A DNA stretch of 49,072 nt, from contig NZ_STGG01000055.1 in the NCBI RefSeq assembly GCF_005222695.1, positions 1-49,072 on the forward strand, given 5' to 3'. A program made the translations under genes and the position numbers. The notes under the pieces were generated by a model. The model ran no database searches. It saw nothing but the letters and a program-made list of their open reading frames with translations, and had not been told where the DNA came from. Source of the DNA: Massilia sp. HP4. Lineage in GTDB: Bacteria; Pseudomonadota; Gammaproteobacteria; Burkholderiales; Burkholderiaceae_D. Below, in pieces: positions 12,096 to 21,727 of this stretch (positions within the stretch are counted from its first letter, which is position 1; each line of letters opens with the position of its first letter).

Positions 12096-14789
12096 TCAAC
12101 CGCCGAAGTGGTAGTTGAGCTCCACGTACCCGGTGCGCCCGGCCGGGCTATAGCTGCCCACCGCGTAGTTCGGCCAGCCGCCGGTCGTATCGTGCTTGAT
12201 CCGATCGAAGGCATTGTTCACGATGGCCGACAAGGTCAGGCGATCGTTGAAGCGGTACACGACGCTCGCATTGACCAGCGTGGTCGGCGTCAGGTAGTCG
12301 GTCTGGGCCGAGTTCGGGATCTTGCCGTAGCGGGTCGCGAACAGGGTCGACGACCACGCGCCCTGGTTCCAGTTCAGGCTGGCCGCCAGCTTGTCCGGCC
12401 AGTCCGAGCTGGTGAGCGAATTGAGTTCGTCGCGCACCGTGTCGCCGGCAAACTGCCTGGAGCGGCGGGTCAGGGTTTTCGAGTAGTTTCCACGCAGGGT
12501 GAAGGTGCCGTAGCTTGCCGTACGCAGTGCATAGCGCGCGCTGACATCGATGCCGCTGCTCGACTCCTGGGCCGCATTGATCGGGTTGACGCGGATCTCG
12601 CGGATTTCGCCCGGACGCACCGGAGAGTTCGCCGCATAGCGCGTGATGCGCGAGAGCGTGTCGGCGCACAGCGACGAACCGATGTCCAGCGAGCCCAGGC
12701 GGCAAGCCGCTTCGTCGCGCAGCAGCTGGTCGGCCGACAGATTGGTCACCAGGTCGTCGATCTTGATGTCCCAGTAATCGACCGAGGCATCGAAGTTGGT
12801 GCTCGGCGACCAGACGATGCCGGCGCCATACGACTTGCCCTGCTCCGGCTTCAGGTCGGTGCTTCCGTACTGCACGTAGTCGGCGCCCGGCGAGTAGTTG
12901 GCGAATTCGCAGCTGGCCAGCGGCTGGCCGGTGGCGCCGCAGCGATAATGGTCGGTGGTCGACGAGTAATAGCCGGTGCCGCGCGCCTTGTAGATGTAGT
13001 TCATGTCCGGCGCGCGGAAACTGGTCGCATAGTTGGCGCGCACCAGCACCTCGCGCGTCGGCCGCAATTCCAGGCCGCCGGCATAGGTGAACTTGCCGCT
13101 GTCGCGCTCGGCGAATTCGTAGCGGTCGTAGCGGCCGGCCAAAGTCGCCGTCAAGATCTTGTGCAGCGGGATGTTCGCTTCAGCCCCGAACGCGTAGCGG
13201 TTGCGGGTGCCGGCCGTGACGGCGGTGTTCGGCGCCAGGTTGAAATACCCCTGGTTGATGCGCGCGTCCGGCGCGTTGGTAAAGCCCTGGCGGCCGGCCT
13301 CGGCCACCGCCGCCAGTTGCAGCGGGCCGGCAGGCAGTTGCAGCACTTCGCCATTGGCGCTGGCCGACACCGTATGGGTCCAGGATTCGTCGTCGCTTTC
13401 GGCATAGCCGGTAATGCCGCCGAACTCGTCCGGATTCACGCGGGTCGCCAGGCGCGCCGCATCGGGTGCGTAGATGGCGACGCCGCTCGCATCCGACCCC
13501 AGGCGTGGGCCGAGGAAGAAGCTGTCGATAGTCGACAGTGCGCGCGGGGTCTTGCCCTTGCTCTCATACCACGAGGCGCTGTAGCCGGCTTCCCATTTCC
13601 AGCTGGTGCCCGGCACGATGCCGCGTGCGCCGAGCGAGGCGGCGACCGCGCCATCTTCCCAAAAGCGGTTGTAGCGCGACAGGCCGCCCATCTCTTCCGG
13701 CGATATATAACGGGTCCAGGTTTCGTAGTGGCCGGTGTTCTGGTTCAGGAAGTAGCCGTTGTTCAGCGAGCTGGACGTCCACGATGGGCCGCGCGTGTTG
13801 TTGACGGTGTTGTTGCGGCCCAGCAGGACGTCCGCGAACAGTGTCGTGTTTTCGTCGAGCTCATAGGTGGCGCTGCCGAAGGCGTTCTTGCTCTGGTTCT
13901 GCGTCTGCACCGACCAGTAGGTCGGGCTGACCTTGTTGCTGGCGCAGTAGTTGCCGGTGCGCGAGGCATAGTTGACGACGCTGCCGCCGAACAGGTCGCC
14001 CAGTTGCGAGCAGGTCGCGCCCGGATCGATGTAGCGGCCCACGGTCGCATCGCGCCGCGACAGCATATTGGTCGGCGCGCCCGAACGTTCGGCCATGAAG
14101 TCGCGCTGGTAGGCGCCGATCGGATTGCGCTCGGAGTACTCGAGCGCGAACACCGTGCTCAGGCGGTCGAACTGCTTGCCGCCGGTGACCTGCACACGCC
14201 GTTCCGATCCGCCGCCGCGGCTGGTGCCGCCCAGTTTCACATTGACGTCGATGCCCTCGGCCTTCTTCTTGAGGATGATGTTGACCACGCCGGCGATCGC
14301 GTCCGAGCCATAAATCGCCGAGGCGCCGCCGGACAGGATCTCGATGCGTTCCACGATCGATGATGGAATATTCGCCAGGTTGGTGAAGTTGACCGTGCCT
14401 TCATAGGCGATCGGGAAGTCGGCCAGGCGCCGGCCGTTGAGCAGGATCAGCGTGTGGTTCGGACCCAGGCCGCGCAGGCTGATCGTGTTGGCCGACGGCG
14501 TGAAGGTATTGCCGAAGTCGGCGCCCTGCACGAAACCGCTGTTCTGCACCTGGTTGTTGAGCGCGTCGAACACATTCTTGTAGCCCTGTTTCGTGATCTC
14601 GTCGCCGGTGATCACGGTGACGGCCGATGGGCCTTCGAGCGAGGTACGCGCGATGCGCGAGCCGGTGACGACGACGGATGCGGGGGCGGCGGCGGCGGGG
14701 GCCTGCGTGTCGGCGGGGATCGACGTGGTCTGGGCCTGGGCCAGCAGCGGCGCGCCGAAGGCGGCGGCCAAAAGGTAGGTATGTTTCAT
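12096..14789 (-). CDS. TonB-dependent outer-membrane receptor, atypical C-terminus
   Basis: This 897-residue receptor has signal peptide about 1-20 (ending LAQAQ), a short Ala/Pro-rich linker, and a plug from VVVTGSRIAR through TISLRGLGPNHTLILLNGRR and ILSGGASAIYGSDAIAGVV, followed by a beta-barrel. The last residues are VELNYHFGG, so the usual terminal aromatic residue is followed by two glycines, which is unusual for BAM substrates. The Shine-Dalgarno is weak (nothing better than AAGCC before the ATG). The upstream gap to tldD on the same strand is 175 bases and contains the tldD terminator, so this gene needs its own promoter; the AT-rich stretch at 14850-14880 is the likely place. Its stop lies 4 bases from the convergent receptor stop, with no terminator between. 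Ligand is unknown. Confidence 0.88.
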   Translation of the reverse strand: MKHTYLLAAAFGAPLLAQAQTTSIPADTQAPAAAAPASVVVTGSRIARTSLEGPSAVTVITGDEITKQGYKNVFDALNNQVQNSGFVQGADFGNTFTPSANTISLRGLGPNHTLILLNGRRLADFPIAYEGTVNFTNLANIPSSIVERIEILSGGASAIYGSDAIAGVVNIILKKKAEGIDVNVKLGGTSRGGGSERRVQVTGGKQFDRLSTVFALEYSERNPIGAYQRDFMAERSGAPTNMLSRRDATVGRYIDPGATCSQLGDLFGGSVVNYASRTGNYCASNKVSPTYWSVQTQNQSKNAFGSATYELDENTTLFADVLLGRNNTVNNTRGPSWTSSSLNNGYFLNQNTGHYETWTRYISPEEMGGLSRYNRFWEDGAVAASLGARGIVPGTSWKWEAGYSASWYESKGKTPRALSTIDSFFLGPRLGSDASGVAIYAPDAARLATRVNPDEFGGITGYAESDDESWTHTVSASANGEVLQLPAGPLQLAAVAEAGRQGFTNAPDARINQGYFNLAPNTAVTAGTRNRYAFGAEANIPLHKILTATLAGRYDRYEFAERDSGKFTYAGGLELRPTREVLVRANYATSFRAPDMNYIYKARGTGYYSSTTDHYRCGATGQPLASCEFANYSPGADYVQYGSTDLKPEQGKSYGAGIVWSPSTNFDASVDYWDIKIDDLVTNLSADQLLRDEAACRLGSLDIGSSLCADTLSRITRYAANSPVRPGEIREIRVNPINAAQESSSGIDVSARYALRTASYGTFTLRGNYSKTLTRRSRQFAGDTVRDELNSLTSSDWPDKLAASLNWNQGAWSSTLFATRYGKIPNSAQTDYLTPTTLVNASVVYRFNDRLTLSAIVNNAFDRIKHDTTGGWPNYAVGSYSPAGRTGYVELNYHFGG

Positions 14790-14915
14790 GATTGGCTTGT
14801 TTTTCTTGGGAAGCGAACTCTAACAAGCCCCTGTCGCAGTACAAACGAATTATTCTGAGCAACTTTATAATAATAATGTTTGACGCAAGCCCCGTTAACG
14901 CAGCCGAAAACGACA

Positions 14916-14939
14916 ACGCCCGGCGCAGTGGCCGGGCGT
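14916..14939 (-). terminator. Hairpin terminator after tldD
   Basis: A perfect 9-bp stem (ACGCCCGGC with GCCGGGCGT) has a 6-base loop and lies 25 bases past the tldD stop. The following tract is only moderately T-rich (TGTCGTTTTC on the minus strand). Confidence 0.65.
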
Positions 14940-14964
14940 CGGGATCAGGAACAAGTAGAACTGG

Positions 14965-16425
14965 TCAGGCCGTCCCGCCCACCGTCACCCCATCGATGCG
15001 CAGCGTCGGCTGGCCCACGCCCACCGGCACGCTCTGGCCTTCCTTGCCGCACACGCCCACGCCCGAATCCAGGCGCATATCGTTGCCGATCATGGAGATG
15101 CGGTTCATCACGTCCGGGCCGTTGCCGATCAGGGTCGCGCCCTTCACCGGATAGGTGATCTTGCCGTCCTCGATCATATACGCCTCGCTGGCCGAGAACA
15201 CGAACTTGCCGTTGGTGATGTCGACCTGGCCGCCGCCGAAATTGGCCGCATAGATGCCGTTCTTGACCGAGGCCAGGATCTCTTGCGGGTCCTTGTCGCC
15301 ACCCAGCATATAGGTGTTGGTCATGCGCGGCATCGGCAGGTGGGCGAACGATTCACGGCGTGCATTGCCGGTGATCGGCATCTTCATCAGGCGCGCATTC
15401 ATCGTGTCCTGGATATAGCCTTTCAGGATGCCGTCCTCGATCAGGGTCGTGCACTGGGTCGGGTTGCCCTCGTCGTCCATGTTCAGCGAGCCGCGGCGGT
15501 CTTGCAGGGTGCCGTCATCGACCACGGTCACGCCCTTGGCCGCCACGCGCTGGCCGATCATGCCGGCATACGAGGACGAGCCCTTGCGGTTGAAGTCGCC
15601 TTCTAGCCCGTGGCCGACCGCCTCATGCAGGAGCACGCCAGGCCAGCCCGGTCCCAGCACGATGGTCATCGGACCGGCCGGGGCCGGACGCGCTTCCAGG
15701 TTGACGCAGGCCGATTTCACGGCCTCGGTGGCGTAGCGGTCGAGCACCTCGTCGCTGAAGTAGCCATAATCGTAGCGCCCGCCGCCGCCGGACGAGCCGA
15801 CTTCGCGCCGGCCGTTCTGCTCGGCGATCACGGTCACCGACACGCGCACCAGCGGGCGGATGTCGGCCGCCAGCACGCCGTCGCTGCGCACCACCAGCAC
15901 CACATCGTATTCGCCGGCCAGGCCAGCCATCACCTGCACCACGCGCGGATCCTTTGCGCGCGCCATCTTTTCCACACGCTCGAGCAGTTTCACTTTCGCG
16001 GTCGCATCGAGCGAGGCCAGCGGGTCGTTGGGCAAGTAGAGCGAGCGGCCGCCGGTCGGCAACGTGCTGCCAGCCACCTTGATGCGGCCGGCGCCGGCGC
16101 GCGCGATGGTGCGCGTGGCCGAGGCGGCATCCAGCAGGGCCTGTTCGGAAATCTCGTCGGAATACGCAAATGCCGTCTTGTCGCCCGAGATGGCGCGCAC
16201 GCCGACGCCCTGGTCGATCGAGAAGCTGCCGGTCTTGACGATGCCTTCTTCCAGGCTCCAGCCCTCGCTCTTGGTGAACTGGAAGTACAGGTCGGCATAG
16301 TCGACCTTGTGCGTAAACATCGTCCCCAGCGCGCGCAGCAGCTTGCCCTCGTCGAGGCCGAATGGCGTCAACAGCACGTCGCGGGCGACGGCGATGGAGG
16401 AAAGGTTCGGTTCGAATGGAGTCAT
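14965..16425 (-). CDS. tldD: Metalloprotease TldD
   Basis: This 486-residue protein is the TldD half of the TldD/TldE(PmbA) heterodimeric zinc protease, which cleaves unfolded or modified peptides (microcin B17 leader and CcdA in E. coli). The zinc motif HEAVGH (267-272, HExxxH) sits in GVLLHEAVGHGLEGDFNRKG. The C-terminal half has the family's MTNTYMLGGDKDPQEILASV and a GVCGKEGQ segment near the end. Length matches E. coli TldD (481). The start at 16425 lacks a strong Shine-Dalgarno. It follows the nitrilase gene with a 93-base gap and probably ends the yhdP-nit-tldD operon. The partner gene pmbA is not in the window. Confidence 0.96.
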   Translation of the reverse strand: MTPFEPNLSSIAVARDVLLTPFGLDEGKLLRALGTMFTHKVDYADLYFQFTKSEGWSLEEGIVKTGSFSIDQGVGVRAISGDKTAFAYSDEISEQALLDAASATRTIARAGAGRIKVAGSTLPTGGRSLYLPNDPLASLDATAKVKLLERVEKMARAKDPRVVQVMAGLAGEYDVVLVVRSDGVLAADIRPLVRVSVTVIAEQNGRREVGSSGGGGRYDYGYFSDEVLDRYATEAVKSACVNLEARPAPAGPMTIVLGPGWPGVLLHEAVGHGLEGDFNRKGSSSYAGMIGQRVAAKGVTVVDDGTLQDRRGSLNMDDEGNPTQCTTLIEDGILKGYIQDTMNARLMKMPITGNARRESFAHLPMPRMTNTYMLGGDKDPQEILASVKNGIYAANFGGGQVDITNGKFVFSASEAYMIEDGKITYPVKGATLIGNGPDVMNRISMIGNDMRLDSGVGVCGKEGQSVPVGVGQPTLRIDGVTVGGTA

Positions 16426-16518
16426 GGTTGCGTTCGGTATTTTCTGGGATAGCTCATTGTGCCATATCCAGTTCTTTCATACCGGGCGCGTAGTGGACGC
16501 GCCCGGGCAACGCAGCAA

Positions 16519-17316
<798 letters not shown>

Positions 17317-17317
17317 A

Positions 17318-20300
17318 TCACTCCTTCTTTGCTGGCTGGCTGGCGGCGGCTGCCGCCGGGTTATCGATCTTGGTAATCACCGGCGCTTTCCAAGGCCCCG
17401 TCACCTGCATCTCATAGGTCAGCGCCTTCATCACCGGCGCGCGCAAGAACAGCTGGGCCAGGTAGCCCCCGAGGCCGATCACCGGATTGACCGCCAGGCC
17501 ATACACCAGCGGCCCGGTGCCGAGGTTGAATTCGGGGATCACCACCACCCGCAGATTGGTCGATTCATTGGCGATGTCGGCGCTGCCGTCCATCAGGACG
17601 GTGGCCGCCACCCCATGCATTTTAAGATTATCGGTGCGCACCACCCCGCGCTGGATCATGGCGTTGGCGCTGATGCCGTCGAAGGCCAGTCCTTCCGAGA
17701 ACACATCGTGGAAATCCAGCTTGAGCAGGCGCGGCAGCGCTTGCAGGCTGAGCACGCCCAGCAGCTTGGCCGCACCCGGATCCTGCTTGAGGAACTGGCC
17801 CGACTCCACGTTCATCTCGATCTGGCCCGACAGGCTCGGGATGTCCATCGCATACGGCAGGCCGGCCCAGGACAGGTCCCCCGCCAGGGTGCCCTTGCCG
17901 CGGCCGATCGTGCCGGGGAAGCCCACCCGGTCCAGCAACTTGCCGGCGTCATCGATGTCGAGCGCGAAGTTCAGGCTGGTATTGCTCTTGCCGTCCTTGG
18001 TCAGCCAGCGGCCATTGGCTTTCAACTGGCCGTCCGGATTGCTCAGGGCGATGCGGTCGATGCGCCATTCGCGGCCGGCCAGCGCGCGCACATTGCTGGC
18101 GCGCAGCTCCAGCCGGCCGAGGCGCTTGTCGAACAGCTCGAACTGCTCGGCCACGATATCGAGCGAGGGGATGGTGGCGGTGGCGCCCTTGTTCGACTCC
18201 AGCAAGTCCTTGACCTCGGCCTCGGCCGACTCGGGAATCGTGAGCGAGGCCAGGCGCGCCGTGACCTTGCCCAGCCCACTGCGGGTCTCGGCCCAGGTGA
18301 GGTAGCCGCTGGCCTGGCGTGAATGCAGGTTGGCCTGCCAGGTGTCGCGCAAGTGGGTGGCCCCGACCACCACATCGGCCACGCGCCGCTCGCCGATCGT
18401 GAGCTCGCTGATGCGTCCGGCCAGCACGGTCGGCAGGATGTACTGGGTGAAGTCGGCCCCGGCACTGGCCGCCGGCGCCGGGCCGGTCATGCCACCCGAG
18501 GTCGGCATGGCGGCGGGCGCTGCGCCGTCCTCGCCGCTGCCGGCAATCGCGCGGCCGGCCGCCAGCCACTGGTCGATATTGAGCACCTTCGAGTCGACGT
18601 GGACCATCATGCCTTCGTCGGGCAGCGGCGCCGGCACATTGACGCCGATCCCGCCCTGGGTCACCCGCCACGGGCCCCTGCCCTGCTTCTCGCGCAGGTA
18701 GCGCGCCGCCAGGTTCGGGCCGACGCCGACGCGGATCTCGTCGCGCCCCAGGCCGGCCATGGTCGGCGCGCCTTCCAGCACGAAGTCGAGCGGCAGGCTG
18801 GCCTCGGCCACCTTGTTGAGCGGATGCGGTAACTCGACGCCGAGGCCCGCCAAAGTAGAGCTGACAGCAATGGTACGCCGGCCTTCGCGCACCGTGATCG
18901 TGCCGGTGTAGTGGGCGCTGCCCGACAGGCGCTCGGCCAGGCGCCCCAGCGCCGGCGCCGGCGCGGTGCGGCGCATGCCCTCGGCCGACAGCACGCCGTC
19001 CAGCAGCACCCGGGTGCTGCCGTCGCGCTGGGTGCCGCCGGCCACCGTGACCGGCTCGCCCAGGAAATTGGCCTTGATCCCTTCCAGGCCGAAGCCATGG
19101 TCGTGGAAGTCGATCCGGCCCTGGGCCGCCTGCAAGGTCGGCAGCTCGGGGAACAGGCTGACATCGTTGTTCTGCAGTTGCAGGCTGCCCTGTACCTTGG
19201 TGTCGTGCAGGTGCGACAGCGGCATGCGCAGCTTGAGGCCCAGCCTGGCGTTGCCGCTGCCGCGCGTGTCCTCGGTGAAGTGGCCGATCCACTCCAGCAC
19301 CGGGGTGGCCGACACATAGCGCAGGAATTCCTGCAATGGTCCGGCGCCGTTGCCGTCGATCTCCAGCATCATGCGCTCGTGGGCCGCCAGGTCGGGGATC
19401 ACCGCCTTCACGTTCGACAGCGCCACGCCCAGGGTGCGCAGGGTCTTGCCGTTGATTTCCATGCGCGCGCGATCGAACTCGATGCGGCCCTCGATCGCCT
19501 CGGCCAGCGGCCACAGCGGCGTGCCGTCCGGATGGCGGTGGCCGGGAGCGTACTCGAGGCGCGCGTTTTCCAGCCGCCCGGCCACCTTGAATTCGCCGCG
19601 TGCGCGCTCGGCCGCGTTGTTCGCATGGAAGGGGAACTGGGCCAGGTCGCCCCGCAGGCGCAGGCTGGCATCGCGCAGGCGGCCGCCCTGCAGCGCGCCG
19701 ACCAGCCAGTCGTGCAGGCTGAGCGGGGTGGCCAGCGGCAGGTAGCGGCCGATCTGGTCGATCGCGAAGCCGTCCAGGCTGCCGGTGAAATCGGCCGTGC
19801 CCGGTCCGTGGCCGGGGGTGAGCGGCAGCACGTGGCGGCCCGCTATCTCGCCCGTGAAATCGCCCTGGCGAAAGGTCAACTCGTCGACCTCGACCTGCAA
19901 TTGCTTGCCCGGCTCGAATGTCCAGTTCGCCTTGAGCGCCAGCTGGTCGAAAGGCATGCGCGGCTCGGCAAACCAGGCCGGCATGAACAGCGCCAGCCCC
20001 TTCGAATCGAGCGCCACCTTGCCGCCGCGTTCGTTCCCGTCGATGTGGCCGCTCAGGCGCTCGAAGCCGGGCGTGCCGGGCCGCGCCGGCAATGCCGGGA
20101 TGCCGCCCTGCGCGGCCCGCGCCGGGCGCGCGGCGACCGGGTTCAGCGCCAGGTCGGCGACGTCGCCGCGCACGCGCCAGCCGCTCACGTTCGGATAGCG
20201 CCCATCCCACTCGGCGCTGACATCCTGCAGCAAGCCGCGCGGCGCATAGTCGGCCAGCAGCTGGCGCTGCACCGGCGTGATCGGCAGGTATTGGGCCAGC

Positions 20301-21511
20301 GCCGCCAGCGCGCCGATGTCGAGCTGGCGCGCGCGCAAGGCGCCGCGCTCGGGCTGGCCACCTTTCGCGGGGCGCCAGGTTTCTTCGAGCGTGGCCGGCG
20401 GCAGCGCGCGGCCGTCGCGCGCCACGACCGCAAAATTGTCGAGCCGGATCGTATGGCCGTGGGCGCCGAAAGTCGGCTTGCCGTTGGCTCCGTCCGGCAG
20501 CAATTCCTCGCGTGCCGACAGGCGGCCGGTGACGCGCGCCAGTTGCAGTGGCGCAATGCCCTTGCCCAGGCGCGCGTTCACATTCGCCAGCGCCAGGTCG
20601 GCCGTGAAGCCGGCCAGGCGCGCCTGGTCGAAGCTGACCCAGGCACGCAGCGAGCCGCGGCCGCGCTCGAGCTGGATCGGATAATCGACGAACCGCTTCC
20701 AGGCGCCGAGGTCGACGTCGCGCAGGTCGGCATACAGCTCGCCCTTCCAGCGCAGCACGTCGGACGGCCGCTCGCCGAAGCGGTGGCGGAACTGGGCGCG
20801 CACGTCGATCGGGCTGCCCAGGGCGCGCGGCGGCGTGGCCTGCAGGGCGAAGTGGTGGGCGCCCCAGCGGTTGAGCAGCGCCAGGGTCACGCCCTCGAGC
20901 GCCAGCGGCGGCGTGCCGCGTAGTTCGTCGCGCCAGTCGACCCGGCCGTCGCGGATCACGATCTCGCGCTGGCGCAGCAGCCAGTCGGCGCCGCCGCCCC
21001 CGGCCTTGTTGGGGTCGAGGCGGATGCCGGCGACCTCGATCACGCCGTCGAGCCCGCGGCGCACGGCTAGCCGCGGCCCCTTGATCTCGAGCGAGGCGAA
21101 GCGCGGCTCGAAGGCGGCCACGCTCCACCAGCCCAGGGTCGCCTCGACCTGCGGCAGCGCCAGCACTTCGCGCCCGTCGCGGTCGTGCAGGCGCACCTCG
21201 GCCAGCGACAGCGCCGGCCGCATGCCGTGCCAGGACGCGGCCAGGCGCGCGATCGTGACCCGGCTGCCCAGGGCATTGCCGGCCACGCGCTCGATGTCGC
21301 TTTTATACAGGTCGATATTCGGGAGGATGGCGTAGCGCAGCACCAGGGCCAGCACGGCGAGCGAAAAATACACCAGCAGCACCAGCTTGATGGTGAAGCC
21401 CAGCACGTGGTGCGAGGCCAGGTTGGCGACCCGATAGGCCGAACGCAGCCGCCGCCAGCGCGCGGCGAGCGGCGAGGCCGCAGCGGCCTCCTGCGGATCC
21501 GGGTTGTGCAT
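17318..21511 (-). CDS. yhdP: YhdP-family AsmA-like envelope protein
   Basis: This protein of about 1,397 residues has one N-terminal membrane anchor (about 38-60, GFTIKLVLLVYFSLAVLALV) followed by a huge periplasmic region of repeating beta-rich segments. The conserved C-terminal AsmA_2-type domain runs through VVIPEFNLGTGPLVYGLAVN to LTYEMQVTGPWKAPVI. YhdP in E. coli is one of the bridge-like AsmA proteins that carry phospholipids to the outer membrane. The length is slightly above the E. coli protein (about 1,266). The start at 21511 (MHNPDPQEA) was chosen from family-like length; no strong Shine-Dalgarno is seen, and an ATG at 21574 is also in frame. It leads the operon with the nitrilase and tldD, and diverges from glnE. 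Confidence 0.93.
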   Translation of the reverse strand: MHNPDPQEAAAASPLAARWRRLRSAYRVANLASHHVLGFTIKLVLLVYFSLAVLALVLRYAILPNIDLYKSDIERVAGNALGSRVTIARLAASWHGMRPALSLAEVRLHDRDGREVLALPQVEATLGWWSVAAFEPRFASLEIKGPRLAVRRGLDGVIEVAGIRLDPNKAGGGGADWLLRQREIVIRDGRVDWRDELRGTPPLALEGVTLALLNRWGAHHFALQATPPRALGSPIDVRAQFRHRFGERPSDVLRWKGELYADLRDVDLGAWKRFVDYPIQLERGRGSLRAWVSFDQARLAGFTADLALANVNARLGKGIAPLQLARVTGRLSAREELLPDGANGKPTFGAHGHTIRLDNFAVVARDGRALPPATLEETWRPAKGGQPERGALRARQLDIGALAALAQYLPITPVQRQLLADYAPRGLLQDVSAEWDGRYPNVSGWRVRGDVADLALNPVAARPARAAQGGIPALPARPGTPGFERLSGHIDGNERGGKVALDSKGLALFMPAWFAEPRMPFDQLALKANWTFEPGKQLQVEVDELTFRQGDFTGEIAGRHVLPLTPGHGPGTADFTGSLDGFAIDQIGRYLPLATPLSLHDWLVGALQGGRLRDASLRLRGDLAQFPFHANNAAERARGEFKVAGRLENARLEYAPGHRHPDGTPLWPLAEAIEGRIEFDRARMEINGKTLRTLGVALSNVKAVIPDLAAHERMMLEIDGNGAGPLQEFLRYVSATPVLEWIGHFTEDTRGSGNARLGLKLRMPLSHLHDTKVQGSLQLQNNDVSLFPELPTLQAAQGRIDFHDHGFGLEGIKANFLGEPVTVAGGTQRDGSTRVLLDGVLSAEGMRRTAPAPALGRLAERLSGSAHYTGTITVREGRRTIAVSSTLAGLGVELPHPLNKVAEASLPLDFVLEGAPTMAGLGRDEIRVGVGPNLAARYLREKQGRGPWRVTQGGIGVNVPAPLPDEGMMVHVDSKVLNIDQWLAAGRAIAGSGEDGAAPAAMPTSGGMTGPAPAASAGADFTQYILPTVLAGRISELTIGERRVADVVVGATHLRDTWQANLHSRQASGYLTWAETRSGLGKVTARLASLTIPESAEAEVKDLLESNKGATATIPSLDIVAEQFELFDKRLGRLELRASNVRALAGREWRIDRIALSNPDGQLKANGRWLTKDGKSNTSLNFALDIDDAGKLLDRVGFPGTIGRGKGTLAGDLSWAGLPYAMDIPSLSGQIEMNVESGQFLKQDPGAAKLLGVLSLQALPRLLKLDFHDVFSEGLAFDGISANAMIQRGVVRTDNLKMHGVAATVLMDGSADIANESTNLRVVVIPEFNLGTGPLVYGLAVNPVIGLGGYLAQLFLRAPVMKALTYEMQVTGPWKAPVITKIDNPAAAAASQPAKKE

Positions 21512-21727
21512 CAAGGTGCTAATAACAAAGGCTCGCCGTAAATTTAACTCTTGAATAAAACAGGTCGCTTGCAACAGTTGCGGCGTCTACCTTACCATCG
21601 GTGCACACCCAGCAAGCATCGATGGCCGGAGCATGGTCCGCATCGTGGCCATGTCCATGAAGCGGGCCATTCTACCGCATCGCAAATGAACTGGACCTTA
21701 AAACGCCCCCTTCTACCAGGATCGACG

